Translations under genes and position numbers: made by a program
Source of the DNA: Granulicella mallensis
Lineage (GTDB): Bacteria; Acidobacteriota; Terriglobia; Terriglobales; Acidobacteriaceae
Length of the DNA: 64,000 nucleotides
Direction: 5' to 3'
NCBI RefSeq assembly: GCF_014203225.1
Contig: NZ_JACHIO010000005.1
Location: forward strand, 124,001-188,000
The notes under the pieces: model-generated
The model's database searches: none
Seen by the model: only the letters and a program-made list of their open reading frames with translations
What the model was told of the DNA's origin: nothing
Part shown: positions 44,688-54,183 of the stretch, piece by piece
How the letters are laid out: each line of letters starts with the position of its first letter
Position numbering within the stretch: the first letter of the stretch is position 1

Positions 44688-47600
44688 ATGGGCAGCACTC
44701 GAACGATCAAGCAACAAATCATCTATGTCTTTCTATCAGGGCTCCTACTGACGCTTTTTGTCATGACACCTGCGCAAGCCATCGCTCAGACCTTTCGCGG
44801 CGGCATCAACGGCACACTCGCGGATAAGTCTGACGCAGCAATTCCTGACACGCAGGTTACGGCAACCGATGAAGAGACAGGCGTAGTTCACACCACCATG
44901 ACTTCAAAGTCTGGTGGCTATAGTTTCCAGGACCTGCCGCTGGGCAGCTATACGATCCACGTCGCCACCTCTGGTTTTCAACCGATCAATATAAAGGGCG
45001 TTACGGTAAGCGCAGGCGCAATCTATACCTTGCCACTGCACCTGAACGTTGCGGACCAAAGCACCTCCGTTGAAGTTCTGGCCGATGCTCTGTCGCTCGA
45101 CACGACGACAACGCAGCAGACGACTGTTATCGGGGGCAAGTCTCTGCAATCCTTGCCGCTCAACGGCCGCGACTTCAAGAAGATCGTTGGCGTCATTCCC
45201 GGCTTTGCCGGTTATACCGGTGTGCTCGGCGCCATCAACGGAGCGCGCACCAACCAGACGAACTGGCAGCTCGACGGCACGGACAACAACGATCTCTGGG
45301 CCAATAACTCGGCCATCAATCAGAGCGGCATTGGCGGCATCGCTGGAACGGTATTGCCGCTGGATGCCGTCGACCAGTTCTCGATCCAGACACAATCGAC
45401 CGCTGAGACCGGACGCAATCCAGGTGCAACGGCCAACCTGGTGATCAAGTCCGGCACTAACAGCCTGCATGGCAGCGCGTACTACTACAACCGCAATGAG
45501 GCGCTCGCCGCGGACCCGGTCTTCGTTCCAAGGACGAAGCTGCGCAATGAGGCGTATGGCTTCTCGTTTGGCGGACCTATCCGCCGCGATCGCACCTTCT
45601 ACTTTGCTTCGTATGAAAGGCAGCAGTTTCTCATCGGTGTATTGACGACTGGAACCGAGCCTTCGACTGCCTACCAGGCAGAGGCGCAAAACCTGCTTGG
45701 GTTGAATGGGCTTTCAGTCAATCCCCTTTCAACGAATGTATTAAATCTTCTCTGGCCGGCCTCTGTTCTGACTGGACCCGCGACCGCGAACAACTATATT
45801 CCTTCGGCGGAAAACGGCTATAGCAACAACGGAGTCATAAAACTCGACCATAACTTCAACGAGAAAAATAGTATCTCGGCCCGCTGGATCGTCGGACAGG
45901 GGAATCAGACGGCACCTGTAGGTTCCTACATCAAGGATTACTACGAGGTAGCTCCTATCCACGTTCAGAACTACTCGATCGTATATAACGCTGTCGTTAC
46001 GCCGCGCCTGACCAATCAGTTGTTGTTTGGTGTCAGTGCTTACAACCAGGTATTTCACGACTTCAATCACAGCTTCGATGTGAATGCCGCAGGCCTGATT
46101 ACCGATGTCGCCAATGGCGCACCGCTCATTAAGATCGGTAGCTTCGATCCGACCGGTGAGACACCTCCGGAGGGTCGCAACGATATCGTTGGGCACGTCA
46201 CGGAGGCTGTGTCGTATAACATCGGCTCGCACCAGCTTCGTTTTGGTGGAGAGTTCCGCAAGGCCCAGCTTGATGAGTTCTACTATCGCAATGGACTGGG
46301 AACCTTTACGTTCGACGGTTCGCAGGGCGGATATAAGACCAACCCTTATAGCTCCGATTCGAATGTGGCTGCATTGGCGGACTTCCTCGCCGGCAAAGTA
46401 GTTTCGTCATCCCTCGCGCGCGGCAACGCGGAGCGTTTGGTGTACGTGAATAACTTTGATCTGTTTGCACAGGATTCATGGCAGGTTACGCATCGTCTGA
46501 ATGTGAACTATGGTGTCCGCTACGACTATGAAGGGCCCTTGCATGACGGCACCAAAGATCTGCCTACCTTTGTTCCTGCGCTCGGTGGCCTCGTTGTGCA
46601 GGGAGATGGCATTGGCAGCCTTTACCCAACGCAGTACACGAACGTCGCTCCACGCCTCGGCTTTTCCTTTCAGCCGCAGGAGAATGGCCGCCTCGTTTTG
46701 CGGGGCAGCTATGGCGTGTTCTATGACTCAACTTCGCTGAGCCCCTTCCTCGACAATCGTCCGGGCAATGGCGGCCCCAACGGATTTGAAGGTAACCCCA
46801 CTGGAACCTCGCCCGTACAGACCATCAGCCAGAACGCCTATACCTGGGAGACGGGCGTGCCTCTCTTTCAGGGCAGCCCTTCCAGCATCCTGAACCTGTT
46901 TTCAGTGAGCCAGAACTTCAAGACGCCCATCACCTCCAACTACACCCTGGGTATCGAACAGTCTTTAGGGTCGAAGGCCATCTTCTCGCTTGGGTACGTG
47001 GGCAGCCAGAGCCGGCATCAGGTGGCGCTGGTGGATATCAATCAGTCAGGTTTGAATCCGGCTTCGCCAACCAATCCACTTGTAGGAGTTCTTGGCGGCA
47101 AACCCGGATCGGTCCAGCAATCTTCCCGTCCCTATTACGCGCTGTTTCCAACCTACGGTGTGATCAATCAGGTGGAGACGATTGGAAACTCCAACTACAA
47201 CTCTCTGCAGGCAACGGTGCGCACCAGTGCGTGGCATGGTGTGAGCTCACAGTTCAATTACACCTGGAGTCACAACCTGGACGACATGACGCAGTATCGC
47301 AGCAAGCTGCCCCAGAACAGCAATAACTTCAGAGGTGAATACGGCAACTCGGACTATGACACTCGTCACGGTTTCAATGGTGCTGTCAGCTATGAGCTGC
47401 CCAGATTCGGCAAAGGTCCTAAGTGGCTGGCTGAAGGCTGGCAAGCCAACGGCTTGATCAATCTGCATGGAGGCGCGCCGTTCAATATCACTACCTCCAG
47501 CGATACAACAGGAACGAATGAAGGCTATCAACGGGTCAATCTCGTCGGTAAGCCGTTCGATGTCTCACATAACTTTATTCCAACGAAGACCTCGCGTTAT

Positions 47601-47930
47601 GTGCAGTGGGTTGATCCAGCGGCCTTTGCCGCACCTGCTGTGGGAAGCTTCGGCACGCTGCATCGCAATGCGTACTACGGACCGGGCTATGCGTCGGCAG
47701 ATCTATCTCTGTTCAAGACGACGCACATCACGCAACGCGTCTCGGCCCAGCTCCGTGCTGAGTTCTATAACATCACCAACCGTATCAACCTCGCGCCTCC
47801 AAGCTCTTCGTCTTTTGGATCGAGTTCCTTCGGACGCAGCACCGATACGATCGGCGATTTCAACGGAGCGCCCGGCATCGGTCCTGGCGAACCCTTCAAC
47901 ACGCAGTTGGCTTTGAAGCTTCTCTTCTAG
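44688..47930 (+). CDS. Oar-like TonB-dependent receptor, second copy
   Basis: A 1080-residue outer-membrane receptor. ATG 44688 has GGAGG just upstream; the longer frame from 44604 runs through the terminator and is rejected. After a long signal segment (to about IAQTF) comes a carboxypeptidase-regulatory-like domain (GGINGTLADKSDAAIPDTQV), the plug (LQSLPLNGRDFKKIVGVIPG, AETGRNPGATANLVIKSG) and a barrel ending in FNTQLALKLLF. It differs from the first receptor in all of these regions, so the ligand is probably different. A leader with an intrinsic terminator precedes it. Confidence 0.95.
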   Translation: MGSTRTIKQQIIYVFLSGLLLTLFVMTPAQAIAQTFRGGINGTLADKSDAAIPDTQVTATDEETGVVHTTMTSKSGGYSFQDLPLGSYTIHVATSGFQPINIKGVTVSAGAIYTLPLHLNVADQSTSVEVLADALSLDTTTTQQTTVIGGKSLQSLPLNGRDFKKIVGVIPGFAGYTGVLGAINGARTNQTNWQLDGTDNNDLWANNSAINQSGIGGIAGTVLPLDAVDQFSIQTQSTAETGRNPGATANLVIKSGTNSLHGSAYYYNRNEALAADPVFVPRTKLRNEAYGFSFGGPIRRDRTFYFASYERQQFLIGVLTTGTEPSTAYQAEAQNLLGLNGLSVNPLSTNVLNLLWPASVLTGPATANNYIPSAENGYSNNGVIKLDHNFNEKNSISARWIVGQGNQTAPVGSYIKDYYEVAPIHVQNYSIVYNAVVTPRLTNQLLFGVSAYNQVFHDFNHSFDVNAAGLITDVANGAPLIKIGSFDPTGETPPEGRNDIVGHVTEAVSYNIGSHQLRFGGEFRKAQLDEFYYRNGLGTFTFDGSQGGYKTNPYSSDSNVAALADFLAGKVVSSSLARGNAERLVYVNNFDLFAQDSWQVTHRLNVNYGVRYDYEGPLHDGTKDLPTFVPALGGLVVQGDGIGSLYPTQYTNVAPRLGFSFQPQENGRLVLRGSYGVFYDSTSLSPFLDNRPGNGGPNGFEGNPTGTSPVQTISQNAYTWETGVPLFQGSPSSILNLFSVSQNFKTPITSNYTLGIEQSLGSKAIFSLGYVGSQSRHQVALVDINQSGLNPASPTNPLVGVLGGKPGSVQQSSRPYYALFPTYGVINQVETIGNSNYNSLQATVRTSAWHGVSSQFNYTWSHNLDDMTQYRSKLPQNSNNFRGEYGNSDYDTRHGFNGAVSYELPRFGKGPKWLAEGWQANGLINLHGGAPFNITTSSDTTGTNEGYQRVNLVGKPFDVSHNFIPTKTSRYVQWVDPAAFAAPAVGSFGTLHRNAYYGPGYASADLSLFKTTHITQRVSAQLRAEFYNITNRINLAPPSSSSFGSSSFGRSTDTIGDFNGAPGIGPGEPFNTQLALKLLF

Positions 47931-47957
47931 CGAACGAAGATGACACTAAAACCGATT

Positions 47958-48020
47958 GGGTGCCCCATTCATGCGTGGTTTTATCTCGCATGAGTGGGGT
48001 TGCACGATGAATGGGCACCC
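47958..48020. terminator. Bidirectional inverted repeat between receptor and DUF2147 genes
   Basis: GGGTGCCCCATTCAT (47958-47972) pairs with ATGAATGGGCACCC (48007-48020), with an inner CATGCG/CGCATG pair. It lies between convergent stops and is suited to terminate both. Confidence 0.7.
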
Positions 48021-48034
48021 GGCACTGTTGGCGA

Positions 48035-48466
48035 TTATTTACAGGCAACGATCGTCGACACGCGATGCCATACCTCGGTCCTGCCCAACAGCGAAATCCC
48101 GATATACCCATGCAGCTTGAGGTCATCGCCCTCTGCGGTGATCGTCCCCTTGTAGGTCCTGCCGGATTGGGGATCGTAGAGGTGTCCGCCATCGAGATGA
48201 TTGGCATCGATCCGCTGGAAACCCATGCCGACATCGAGCCCGCAAAGCGGTCGGTTATGCTGCCCGGCATCGGGGTTCTTCAGGTCCGTTGTTTCAGGCG
48301 AAGTGGGGGAAACCTTGACGATCTTCGCACATACATCACTGCCACAGGGGTAGAGGCGTACGACGGATTGGGTCGGGGTGATCCAGTCGCCAAGTACGCC
48401 GGTGGCGGCGTGGGCCGAGGTGTTCAAAGTCAGAAGCAAAAGGTAAGTCGCAGTTAAAAGTCGCAT
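48035..48466 (-). CDS. DUF2147 family exported protein
   Basis: A 143-residue protein with a signal peptide (MRLLTATYLLLLTLNTSAHA). The family pattern is clear: GVLGDWITPTQSVVRLYPCG, AKIVKV, DLKNPD, GGHLYDPQSGRTYKGTI and DDLKLHGYIG-type ends. DUF2147 proteins are small periplasmic or outer-membrane-associated beta proteins of unknown function. A Cys pair (YPCGSDVC) is present. Alone on its strand, convergent to the receptor gene. Confidence 0.9.
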   Translation of the reverse strand: MRLLTATYLLLLTLNTSAHAATGVLGDWITPTQSVVRLYPCGSDVCAKIVKVSPTSPETTDLKNPDAGQHNRPLCGLDVGMGFQRIDANHLDGGHLYDPQSGRTYKGTITAEGDDLKLHGYIGISLLGRTEVWHRVSTIVACK

Positions 48467-48797
48467 GATCCTCTCTCAATCGTAGTTGGATGCGAGCCAA
48501 TCTTTTGAACGCTAAAGCGCCGGTAATGTTGTGCAATAGCGCGAAGCGCGTTCCCTGACGCTTCAGCGTCCCGGAAACGGAGGGAGCCGTAGCCTTTAGG
48601 CTACGGAATCAAGGGCAGGCAAGAGTCGGGCTTTAGCCCCAGGCCTTTTGTCTGCAGCCGAAAGAGAGCCCAGGCCTAAAGGCCACCTCTTTGCTAAGCC
48701 TCTATTTCCGTAGCCTAAAGGCGATTGCCTCCCTTACCCTCCGCCCCGCGACGCTGAAGCGTCAGGGAACGCGCTCCGTGCCGTAGGACAGCCCTGC
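48467..48797. repeat. Inverted-repeat element (CCTGACGCTTTAGCGTCAGG type), copy 2
   Basis: The element spans 48537-48777 and matches copy 1 at 44166 almost throughout, including GCGAAGCGCG, GGAGGGAGCCGTAGCCTTTA, a central GGCTTTAGCCCCAGGCC and CTCTATTTCCGTAGCCTAAA. The rest of the gap is plain spacer. Confidence 0.88.
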
Positions 48798-50030
48798 CTA
48801 ATCCACACGGCAGATCAGGCATTTCAGATAGCGCGTCTCGGGCAGCGTGAGCACCTCGGGATGATCGGGGGCAGCGGCGCGGGTTTCGATCAGTTGCACG
48901 CGGCGTCCGGCATCGGCTGCGGCCGAGGCGATGATGCCGGTGAAGTCTTCGAGTGAGACGTGGTGCGAGCAGGAGTTCGTAATCAGCGTTCCGCCCGTGG
49001 AGAGCATGCGCAGCGCGCGCAGGTTCAGCTCCTTGTAGCCGCGCAGTGCGCCTTCGGCGGCCCGTTTGGACTTCGCGAACGCAGGCGGGTCGAGCACGAT
49101 GGCGTCGAAGCGTTCGTGCTGCGTGTCATAGGCGCTCAGCAGTTCGAAGGCGTCCGCTTCGATCCAATCGGTCTCGGCCTTCAACTGCGGATTGAGCGCG
49201 AGGTTCTGGTCGGCAACTTCGAGCGCGGTGCGGCTGGCGTCGACGCCGGTGACGCGCGCGCAGATCTGTGCCAGGTGCAGCGCGAAGCCGCCGTGATAGG
49301 TGCAGACATCGAGTGCCCGGCCGGTGCGGCCGCTAGAGCGTACCTGGGCCGCTGCCGCGGCGTAGTTCAGGCGCTGGTCGAGGAACGCGCCGGTCTTCTG
49401 CCCGGCGCCGACGTCATACCCGAAGTGCAGGCCGTTGAGTGTGAACTGGGTCGTTGTCGCGGGGGAATCCGTCGCCGAAAAGAGTGGGCCGGGTGCGGGC
49501 GCTTCAAGCTTCTCCATCTCGCGAATACGCGGATCGGGCCTTTCCCAGAGCGTCAGCGGTTCACCGTTGGGCGCGAGTCCTTCGCGAAGTGCTGCAACGA
49601 CTGTCTGACGAACGTCGTCCTGCGCCGTGCCCTGCGAGAGCAGTTGCAGGATGACGAGGTCGTTGTAGCGGTCGGCGAGGATGCCGGGAAGGTTGTCGGC
49701 TTCGCTGAAGAGCAGGCGATGAGCATTGTTCTCTGCGTTGACGGGCGCGAGTTCGCGGCGCAGTTGCAGGGCGGCCTCGACGCGGGTGCGAATGTCGCTG
49801 AGGTACTGCTCGCGGGAGAGCTCGGGTGTTCGCGAGACAAGGCGCGCGGCGATCTTCGAGGCGCTGGAATAAAGCGCCGTGCCGAGTTGCTGGTTGCGTG
49901 CATCGGTGACGGTGACAAGCGAGCCGGGCGCGGGTTCGACTTCTACGGCCTCAAGGTCTGTCCGGTAGATCCAAAGGTGGCCTGAGAGGAGACGGTCGGC
50001 GGCGCGGCGGGTAATGCGGAGTGTTGACAT
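48798..50030 (-). CDS. Class I SAM-dependent rRNA methyltransferase (RlmI-like)
   Basis: A 410-residue protein. An N-terminal PUA-like RNA-binding domain (LRITRRAADRLLSGHLWIY) is followed by a middle region and a Rossmann methyltransferase domain with RALDVCTYHGGFALHLA (motif I), DAIVLDPPAFAKSK (motif IV, with Pro-Pro as in cytosine-C5 methyltransferases) and TNSCSHHVS with the catalytic Cys. RlmI methylates C1962 in 23S rRNA. ATG 50030 is used because the upstream TTG adds only two residues. No clear Shine-Dalgarno. Confidence 0.88.
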   Translation of the reverse strand: MSTLRITRRAADRLLSGHLWIYRTDLEAVEVEPAPGSLVTVTDARNQQLGTALYSSASKIAARLVSRTPELSREQYLSDIRTRVEAALQLRRELAPVNAENNAHRLLFSEADNLPGILADRYNDLVILQLLSQGTAQDDVRQTVVAALREGLAPNGEPLTLWERPDPRIREMEKLEAPAPGPLFSATDSPATTTQFTLNGLHFGYDVGAGQKTGAFLDQRLNYAAAAAQVRSSGRTGRALDVCTYHGGFALHLAQICARVTGVDASRTALEVADQNLALNPQLKAETDWIEADAFELLSAYDTQHERFDAIVLDPPAFAKSKRAAEGALRGYKELNLRALRMLSTGGTLITNSCSHHVSLEDFTGIIASAAADAGRRVQLIETRAAAPDHPEVLTLPETRYLKCLICRVD

Positions 50031-50323
50031 GTTGTTCAAGTGTAGCGAGTGTGTGCTTCAGCTGCTGCCGGAGAGAAAGGTTCCTTTGCCTTTCCTGTTG
50101 TTGTTCTTGCCTTTCTGGTTGTCATTCCGAGCGGAGCGAGGAACCTGCTGTCTCCCGTTCTTTGGTTGCATTACGTAGAAAATACGGGTGAAGCAACAGG
50201 TTTCGCTAGCGCATAACGTTTGTCATGGCACAAACGAAAAACGGGAGGAAGCAGGTTCCTCGTTTCACTCGGAATGACAACAAGAAAAGCAACAGCAAAG
50301 ACGCTTTCTTGCCAATTAGGTCT
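50031..50323. repeat. Inverted repeat GTCATTCCGAGCGGAGCGAG type, copy 2
   Basis: Arms near 50119-50142 (GTCATTCCGAGCGGAGCGAG) and 50252-50280 (CGTTTCACTCGGAATGAC) frame inner AAC-CTGC/GCAGGTT segments. Related to the elements at 16376 and 61160. No gene seen. Confidence 0.82.
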
Positions 50324-50809
50324 CTACCCCAGCTCCGGCACCTCTACCCCCAACACCTCCGCCAGCGCAGAAACCGCGAACCCATGATCATCACGCTGCG
50401 GCAATCCGGAGACGATCAAACTCCCCACGAACCCTACCCCAACGACAAGGATCGGAAACCCACCCCCATGCGCGGCATAATCCTTGAGCTCCAGCCCATG
50501 CCTCCCCAGCATCGTCTCCCCATCCCGCTCGAGCATGCGGCCGATGGCATAGGAGCTTCGCGCGAACCGCTTTACCGTGTTGCGTTTGCGGCGAATCCAG
50601 TCCGCCTGTCCCGGCGTTGCGCCCACCGTCGTGCAGGCAAACAATACCTGTCCGGCAAGTTCGATCTCCACCGTTCCTCCCGAGCCGCGTTCGACCAGCT
50701 TTGACCGCAGGATGCTGCCCAGCTTCCAGGCGGTGTCTGCGTCGAAGGCGGTGAAGCGCAACGCCTTTTCCTGTTCTTCGATTACTGCAAGATCTTCCGC
50801 TGCACTCAT
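50324..50809 (-). CDS. UPF0303 family protein
   Basis: A 161-residue protein from ATG 50809 with GGAGAG ten bases upstream. The family pattern is present: EQEKALRFTAFDADTAWKLG near the start, WIRRKRNTVKRFARSSYAIG in the middle and DYAAHGGGFPI and GLPQRDDHGF towards the end. The fold is related to heme-degrading/GlcG-like domains, but a biochemical role is not established here. It diverges from the DUF2252 gene, 63 bp away. Confidence 0.88.
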   Translation of the reverse strand: MSAAEDLAVIEEQEKALRFTAFDADTAWKLGSILRSKLVERGSGGTVEIELAGQVLFACTTVGATPGQADWIRRKRNTVKRFARSSYAIGRMLERDGETMLGRHGLELKDYAAHGGGFPILVVGVGFVGSLIVSGLPQRDDHGFAVSALAEVLGVEVPELG

Positions 50810-50872
50810 TCGGTTGTACTCTCCATCCACTATCATCGGTCAAACGCTCCTTGATTGACTACAGAGGGTCCC

Positions 50873-52219
50873 ATGTCCATACCGCTGACTCATGCCGATC
50901 GCCATGCCCTGGGTGTTCGCGCCCGCAAACAGCTGGCCCGCAGCGCCCACGCAAACTTTGAACTCTCGGCCTGCCCCCAGGCGCCGCTCGATCTATTGCG
51001 TGATTCCATGCGCGGACGTATCGCCCGGCTGGTGCAGGTCAAGTACGAGCGCATGGTCGCTTCAGCCTTTGGATTTTTTCGCGGCGCCGTGCCGATCATG
51101 GCCGCCGATCTCGCCTGCCATCCCAACACCGGCATCACCACCCAGCTCTGCGGCGATGCGCACGTCAACAACCTCGGCGCCTACGCGGGCTTCGACGGCC
51201 GCATTGTCTTCGACATTAACGACTTCGATGAGACGATCCACGGACCGTTCGAATGGGATGTCAAGCGGATGGCCACGAGCCTCCTGCTCGCGGGTCGCGA
51301 GGCCGGCATTCGCCGGACTGCCCGTCAGGAGGCGGTCGCGACCTTCACCGAACGCTATCGCCGTTCGATGAGCGAATTTGCGGTGATGCCGGTACTGGAG
51401 ATCGCGCGGTATCAGATCCACCGGCTCGGGCACATCGATCCCATCCCGGCGATTCTGGAGACAGCCGAGCGTTCCACGCCGCAGAAGATGCTGGTCAAGC
51501 TAACCGAGCCCGCGCGTCCGGGCACGAAGGCTGCTGTCAAAAATTCAACGGCCTCGCGGCGCTTTCGATCCGAGCCGCCGCTGCTCGAAAGGCTCGGACC
51601 CAAGGAGGCGCAGACGGTGCTCGATGCGCTGACGCCCTACGTCCGCACGCTGCAGCCGGAGCGCCGCCACTTTCTCGCGCAGTACGGCGCGGTCGATGTG
51701 GCGTTCAAGGTCGTCGGCACCGGCTCCGTCGGGCAGCGCGACTATTGCGTGTACTTCGAGGGCTGGAGCCGCGCCGAGTCTACCGATCCGCTCTTCCTCC
51801 AGATCAAGGAAGAGGCGGCCTCGGCCTACGCCCCCTATCTGCCTGAAGACGCCTCCGGTCATACGCACCAGGGGCATCGCGTGGTCGACGGGCAGCGTGC
51901 TCTGCAGCTTACCTCCGACCCCTTCCTTGGCTACACGTCCATTGAGGGCCGCGACTACCTGGTGCGTCAGTTGAACGATCACAAGGCCTCGCTCGATCTC
52001 CTGACCCTCGATGCCGTTGGCCTGCAGGGCTACGCCGATCTCTGTGGCGAGTTGCTTGCGCGTGGCCACGCCCGGGCGGGTGATCCGGTGGCCATCTCGG
52101 CGTATCTCGGCAACTCCGATCGCTTCGATCGGGCGATTCTCGCCTTTGCGCATTCATATGCCGACAAGACCGAGCACGATTGGGGTTTGCTGAAGAAGAG
52201 CTTCAAGAAGACTAAATAA
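50873..52219 (+). CDS. DUF2252 family protein
   Basis: A 448-residue protein from ATG 50873 with AGAGGG upstream; TTG 50855 is a less likely alternative. Kinase-like catalytic-loop motifs are visible: LCGDAHVNNLGAY (like HGDxHxxN) and FDINDFDETIHGPFEWDVKR (like the DxD metal site), as in aminoglycoside phosphotransferase-type folds. DUF2252 function is unknown to me; small-molecule phosphorylation is inferred. It precedes the malic enzyme gene by 36 bp, possibly co-transcribed. Confidence 0.88.
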   Translation: MSIPLTHADRHALGVRARKQLARSAHANFELSACPQAPLDLLRDSMRGRIARLVQVKYERMVASAFGFFRGAVPIMAADLACHPNTGITTQLCGDAHVNNLGAYAGFDGRIVFDINDFDETIHGPFEWDVKRMATSLLLAGREAGIRRTARQEAVATFTERYRRSMSEFAVMPVLEIARYQIHRLGHIDPIPAILETAERSTPQKMLVKLTEPARPGTKAAVKNSTASRRFRSEPPLLERLGPKEAQTVLDALTPYVRTLQPERRHFLAQYGAVDVAFKVVGTGSVGQRDYCVYFEGWSRAESTDPLFLQIKEEAASAYAPYLPEDASGHTHQGHRVVDGQRALQLTSDPFLGYTSIEGRDYLVRQLNDHKASLDLLTLDAVGLQGYADLCGELLARGHARAGDPVAISAYLGNSDRFDRAILAFAHSYADKTEHDWGLLKKSFKKTK

Positions 52220-52255
52220 GCGATTCCCAAAGCCCGGTTCTGTAAAATCAGCGGG

Positions 52256-53947
52256 ATGGCCCCGCCGCGCGCAACGCCCGAGTTTGTCGAGACCTCCCTT
52301 ACCGGTCTCGGTCTGCTGAGTACGCCGATCTTCAACAAAGGCACGGCTTTTACCGAAGCCGAGCGCGATGCTTTCTCGCTGCACGGCCTGCTGCCGCCCC
52401 AGGTGGGCGACCTCAATCAGCAGGTGGCGCGGCGCATGAAGGCGTTTCACGCGCTTCCTGACGACTTCTCCCGCTACACCTTCATGCGCGACCTGCAGGA
52501 CGTGAATGAGACGCTCTTCTACGCGCTCATCACCCGCAACGTCGAAGAGATGCTGCCGGTGGTCTACACGCCTGCCGTCGGCGAGGGCTGCCAGCGCTTC
52601 TCCGAGATCTGGCGCAAGCCGCGCGGCGTGTTCCTGAGCTATCCGAATCGTGATCGCATCGAGACGATTCTCAAGCATCCGCGCTATGACGGCGTGCGCT
52701 GCATCGTGGTCTCGGATGGCGAGCGAATCCTGGGCCTTGGCGATCAGGGCGCGGGCGGCATGGGCATTCCCATCGGCAAGCTTGCGCTGTACACGGCGCT
52801 GGCGGGCATTCATCCGCTGAGCTGTCTGCCGGTCTTTCTCGATGTAGGCACGGACAACGCCGAGCGCATCGCCGATCCGCTGTATCTCGGCTGGAAGCAC
52901 GAGCGTGTGCGTGGTGAAGAGTACGACCGCTTTGTGGATCGCTTCGTGCGTGTCGTGAAGAAGCGCTGGCCGCATGTGCTGCTGCAGTGGGAGGACTTCG
53001 CCGGGCACAACGCCGGACGCTTGCTCGACCGCTATCGCGACGCGCTGCCGAGCTTCAACGACGACATCCAGGGCACGGCTGCCGTGGCGACGGCCACCGT
53101 GCTGGCCGCGGTCAACGTCACCGGCGTGCCTCTGCGGGAACAGCGATTTGCCGTGCTGGGCTTCGGCTCGGCAGGGCGGGGAATCGCAGGGCTGCTCTGC
53201 AGCGCGTTGGCACAGGCGGGGTTGAGCGAGTCGGAGGCGCGCAGCCGCTTTTACGCTGTCGATAAAGACGGCTTGCTGGTGGATGGCATGGACGGCCTGC
53301 GCACGGAGCAGGCGGCCTTCGCGCAACCGAAAGCCTTGGTGGCTGATTGGCACGGCGGAGACAACGGTATCGGCTTGCTGGAGGTCGTGAGGCGCGTGAA
53401 GCCGACGGTTCTGATCGGCGTCTCTGGCCAGCCCGGCGCGTTCACGGAGGATGTGGTTCGCGCCATGGCCGCTGGTGTTGCGCGGCCGGCCATCTTCCCG
53501 CTGTCGAACCCGACGAGCCGCAGTGAAGCACATCCGGCGGACCTGTTGCGGTGGACAGAAGGCCGCGCGATCGTCGGCACGGGAAGCCCGTTTGGCGCGG
53601 TCGAATACGAGGGCAGGCAGCATCGCATCGCGCAGACCAACAACTCGTACATCTTTCCTGGAATGGCGTTGGGCATTCTGAGCGCGCGTGCCAAACGGGT
53701 GAGCGACGCGATGATTATGGCCGCCGCACAGGCGCTTGCAGCCATGTCTCCGACGGTAAAGAATTCGCAGGGCGCGTTGCTGCCACCGCTCGACACCTTG
53801 CGAGAAGTCTCGATCAGCGTAGCGCTGGCGGTCGGACGAGAAGCAGCCGCGGAAGGTCTGGCTGCGGTGCGCGGCGAGGCCTTCGAGCAAGCCCTCCGCG
53901 CGAACATCTGGGAGCCGGTATATCTGCCCTACAAGCGGCGCAAATAG
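52256..53947 (+). CDS. NAD-dependent malic enzyme
   Basis: A 563-residue oxidative decarboxylase (malate to pyruvate and CO2). Landmarks: the N-terminal malic domain with LPVVYTPAVGEGCQ and the catalytic Tyr in it, the catalytic Lys region in GMGIPIGKLALYTALAGI, the divalent metal motif QWEDFAGHNAG and FNDDIQGTAAV, and the NAD-binding glycine loop VLGFGSAGRGIAGL. Size and order match the large bacterial NAD-malic enzyme (MaeA/SfcA) and not the short MaeB type. It follows the DUF2252 gene. Confidence 0.94.
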   Translation: MAPPRATPEFVETSLTGLGLLSTPIFNKGTAFTEAERDAFSLHGLLPPQVGDLNQQVARRMKAFHALPDDFSRYTFMRDLQDVNETLFYALITRNVEEMLPVVYTPAVGEGCQRFSEIWRKPRGVFLSYPNRDRIETILKHPRYDGVRCIVVSDGERILGLGDQGAGGMGIPIGKLALYTALAGIHPLSCLPVFLDVGTDNAERIADPLYLGWKHERVRGEEYDRFVDRFVRVVKKRWPHVLLQWEDFAGHNAGRLLDRYRDALPSFNDDIQGTAAVATATVLAAVNVTGVPLREQRFAVLGFGSAGRGIAGLLCSALAQAGLSESEARSRFYAVDKDGLLVDGMDGLRTEQAAFAQPKALVADWHGGDNGIGLLEVVRRVKPTVLIGVSGQPGAFTEDVVRAMAAGVARPAIFPLSNPTSRSEAHPADLLRWTEGRAIVGTGSPFGAVEYEGRQHRIAQTNNSYIFPGMALGILSARAKRVSDAMIMAAAQALAAMSPTVKNSQGALLPPLDTLREVSISVALAVGREAAAEGLAAVRGEAFEQALRANIWEPVYLPYKRRK

Positions 53948-53997
53948 GACTGCTGGAAAATGTCTTGGGACCTGCCATCCTATTGCGCGCTCTTCCA

Positions 53998-54147
53998 TTG
54001 CGCGAAGCGCGTTCCGTGACGCTTCAGCGTCGCGGAGTCGGAGGGAGCCGTAACCTTTAGGCTACGGAATAAAAGACTACGCAAGAATCGGGCTTTAGCC
54101 CCGGGCCTTTTGTCCGCAGCCGAAAGAGCGCTCAGGCCTAAAGACCA
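53998..54147. repeat. Left half of the CCTGACGCTTTAGCGTCAGG element, copy 3
   Basis: The stretch repeats GCGCGAAGCGCGTTCCGTGA, GGAGGGAGCCGTAACCTTTA and TCGGGCTTTAGCCCCGGGCC, but it breaks off before the second half seen in copies 1 and 2. It ends at the ribosome-binding side of the flavoprotein gene. Confidence 0.82.
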
Positions 54148-54183
54148 ATGCTCCCTCCAGTTTTATCCATAGAATCGAAAAGT

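Noticed and set aside
52154..53998. 614-codon minus-strand frame opposite the malic enzyme
   Set aside because: No motif, His/Arg/Ala-rich shadow; the + strand is a complete malic enzyme.
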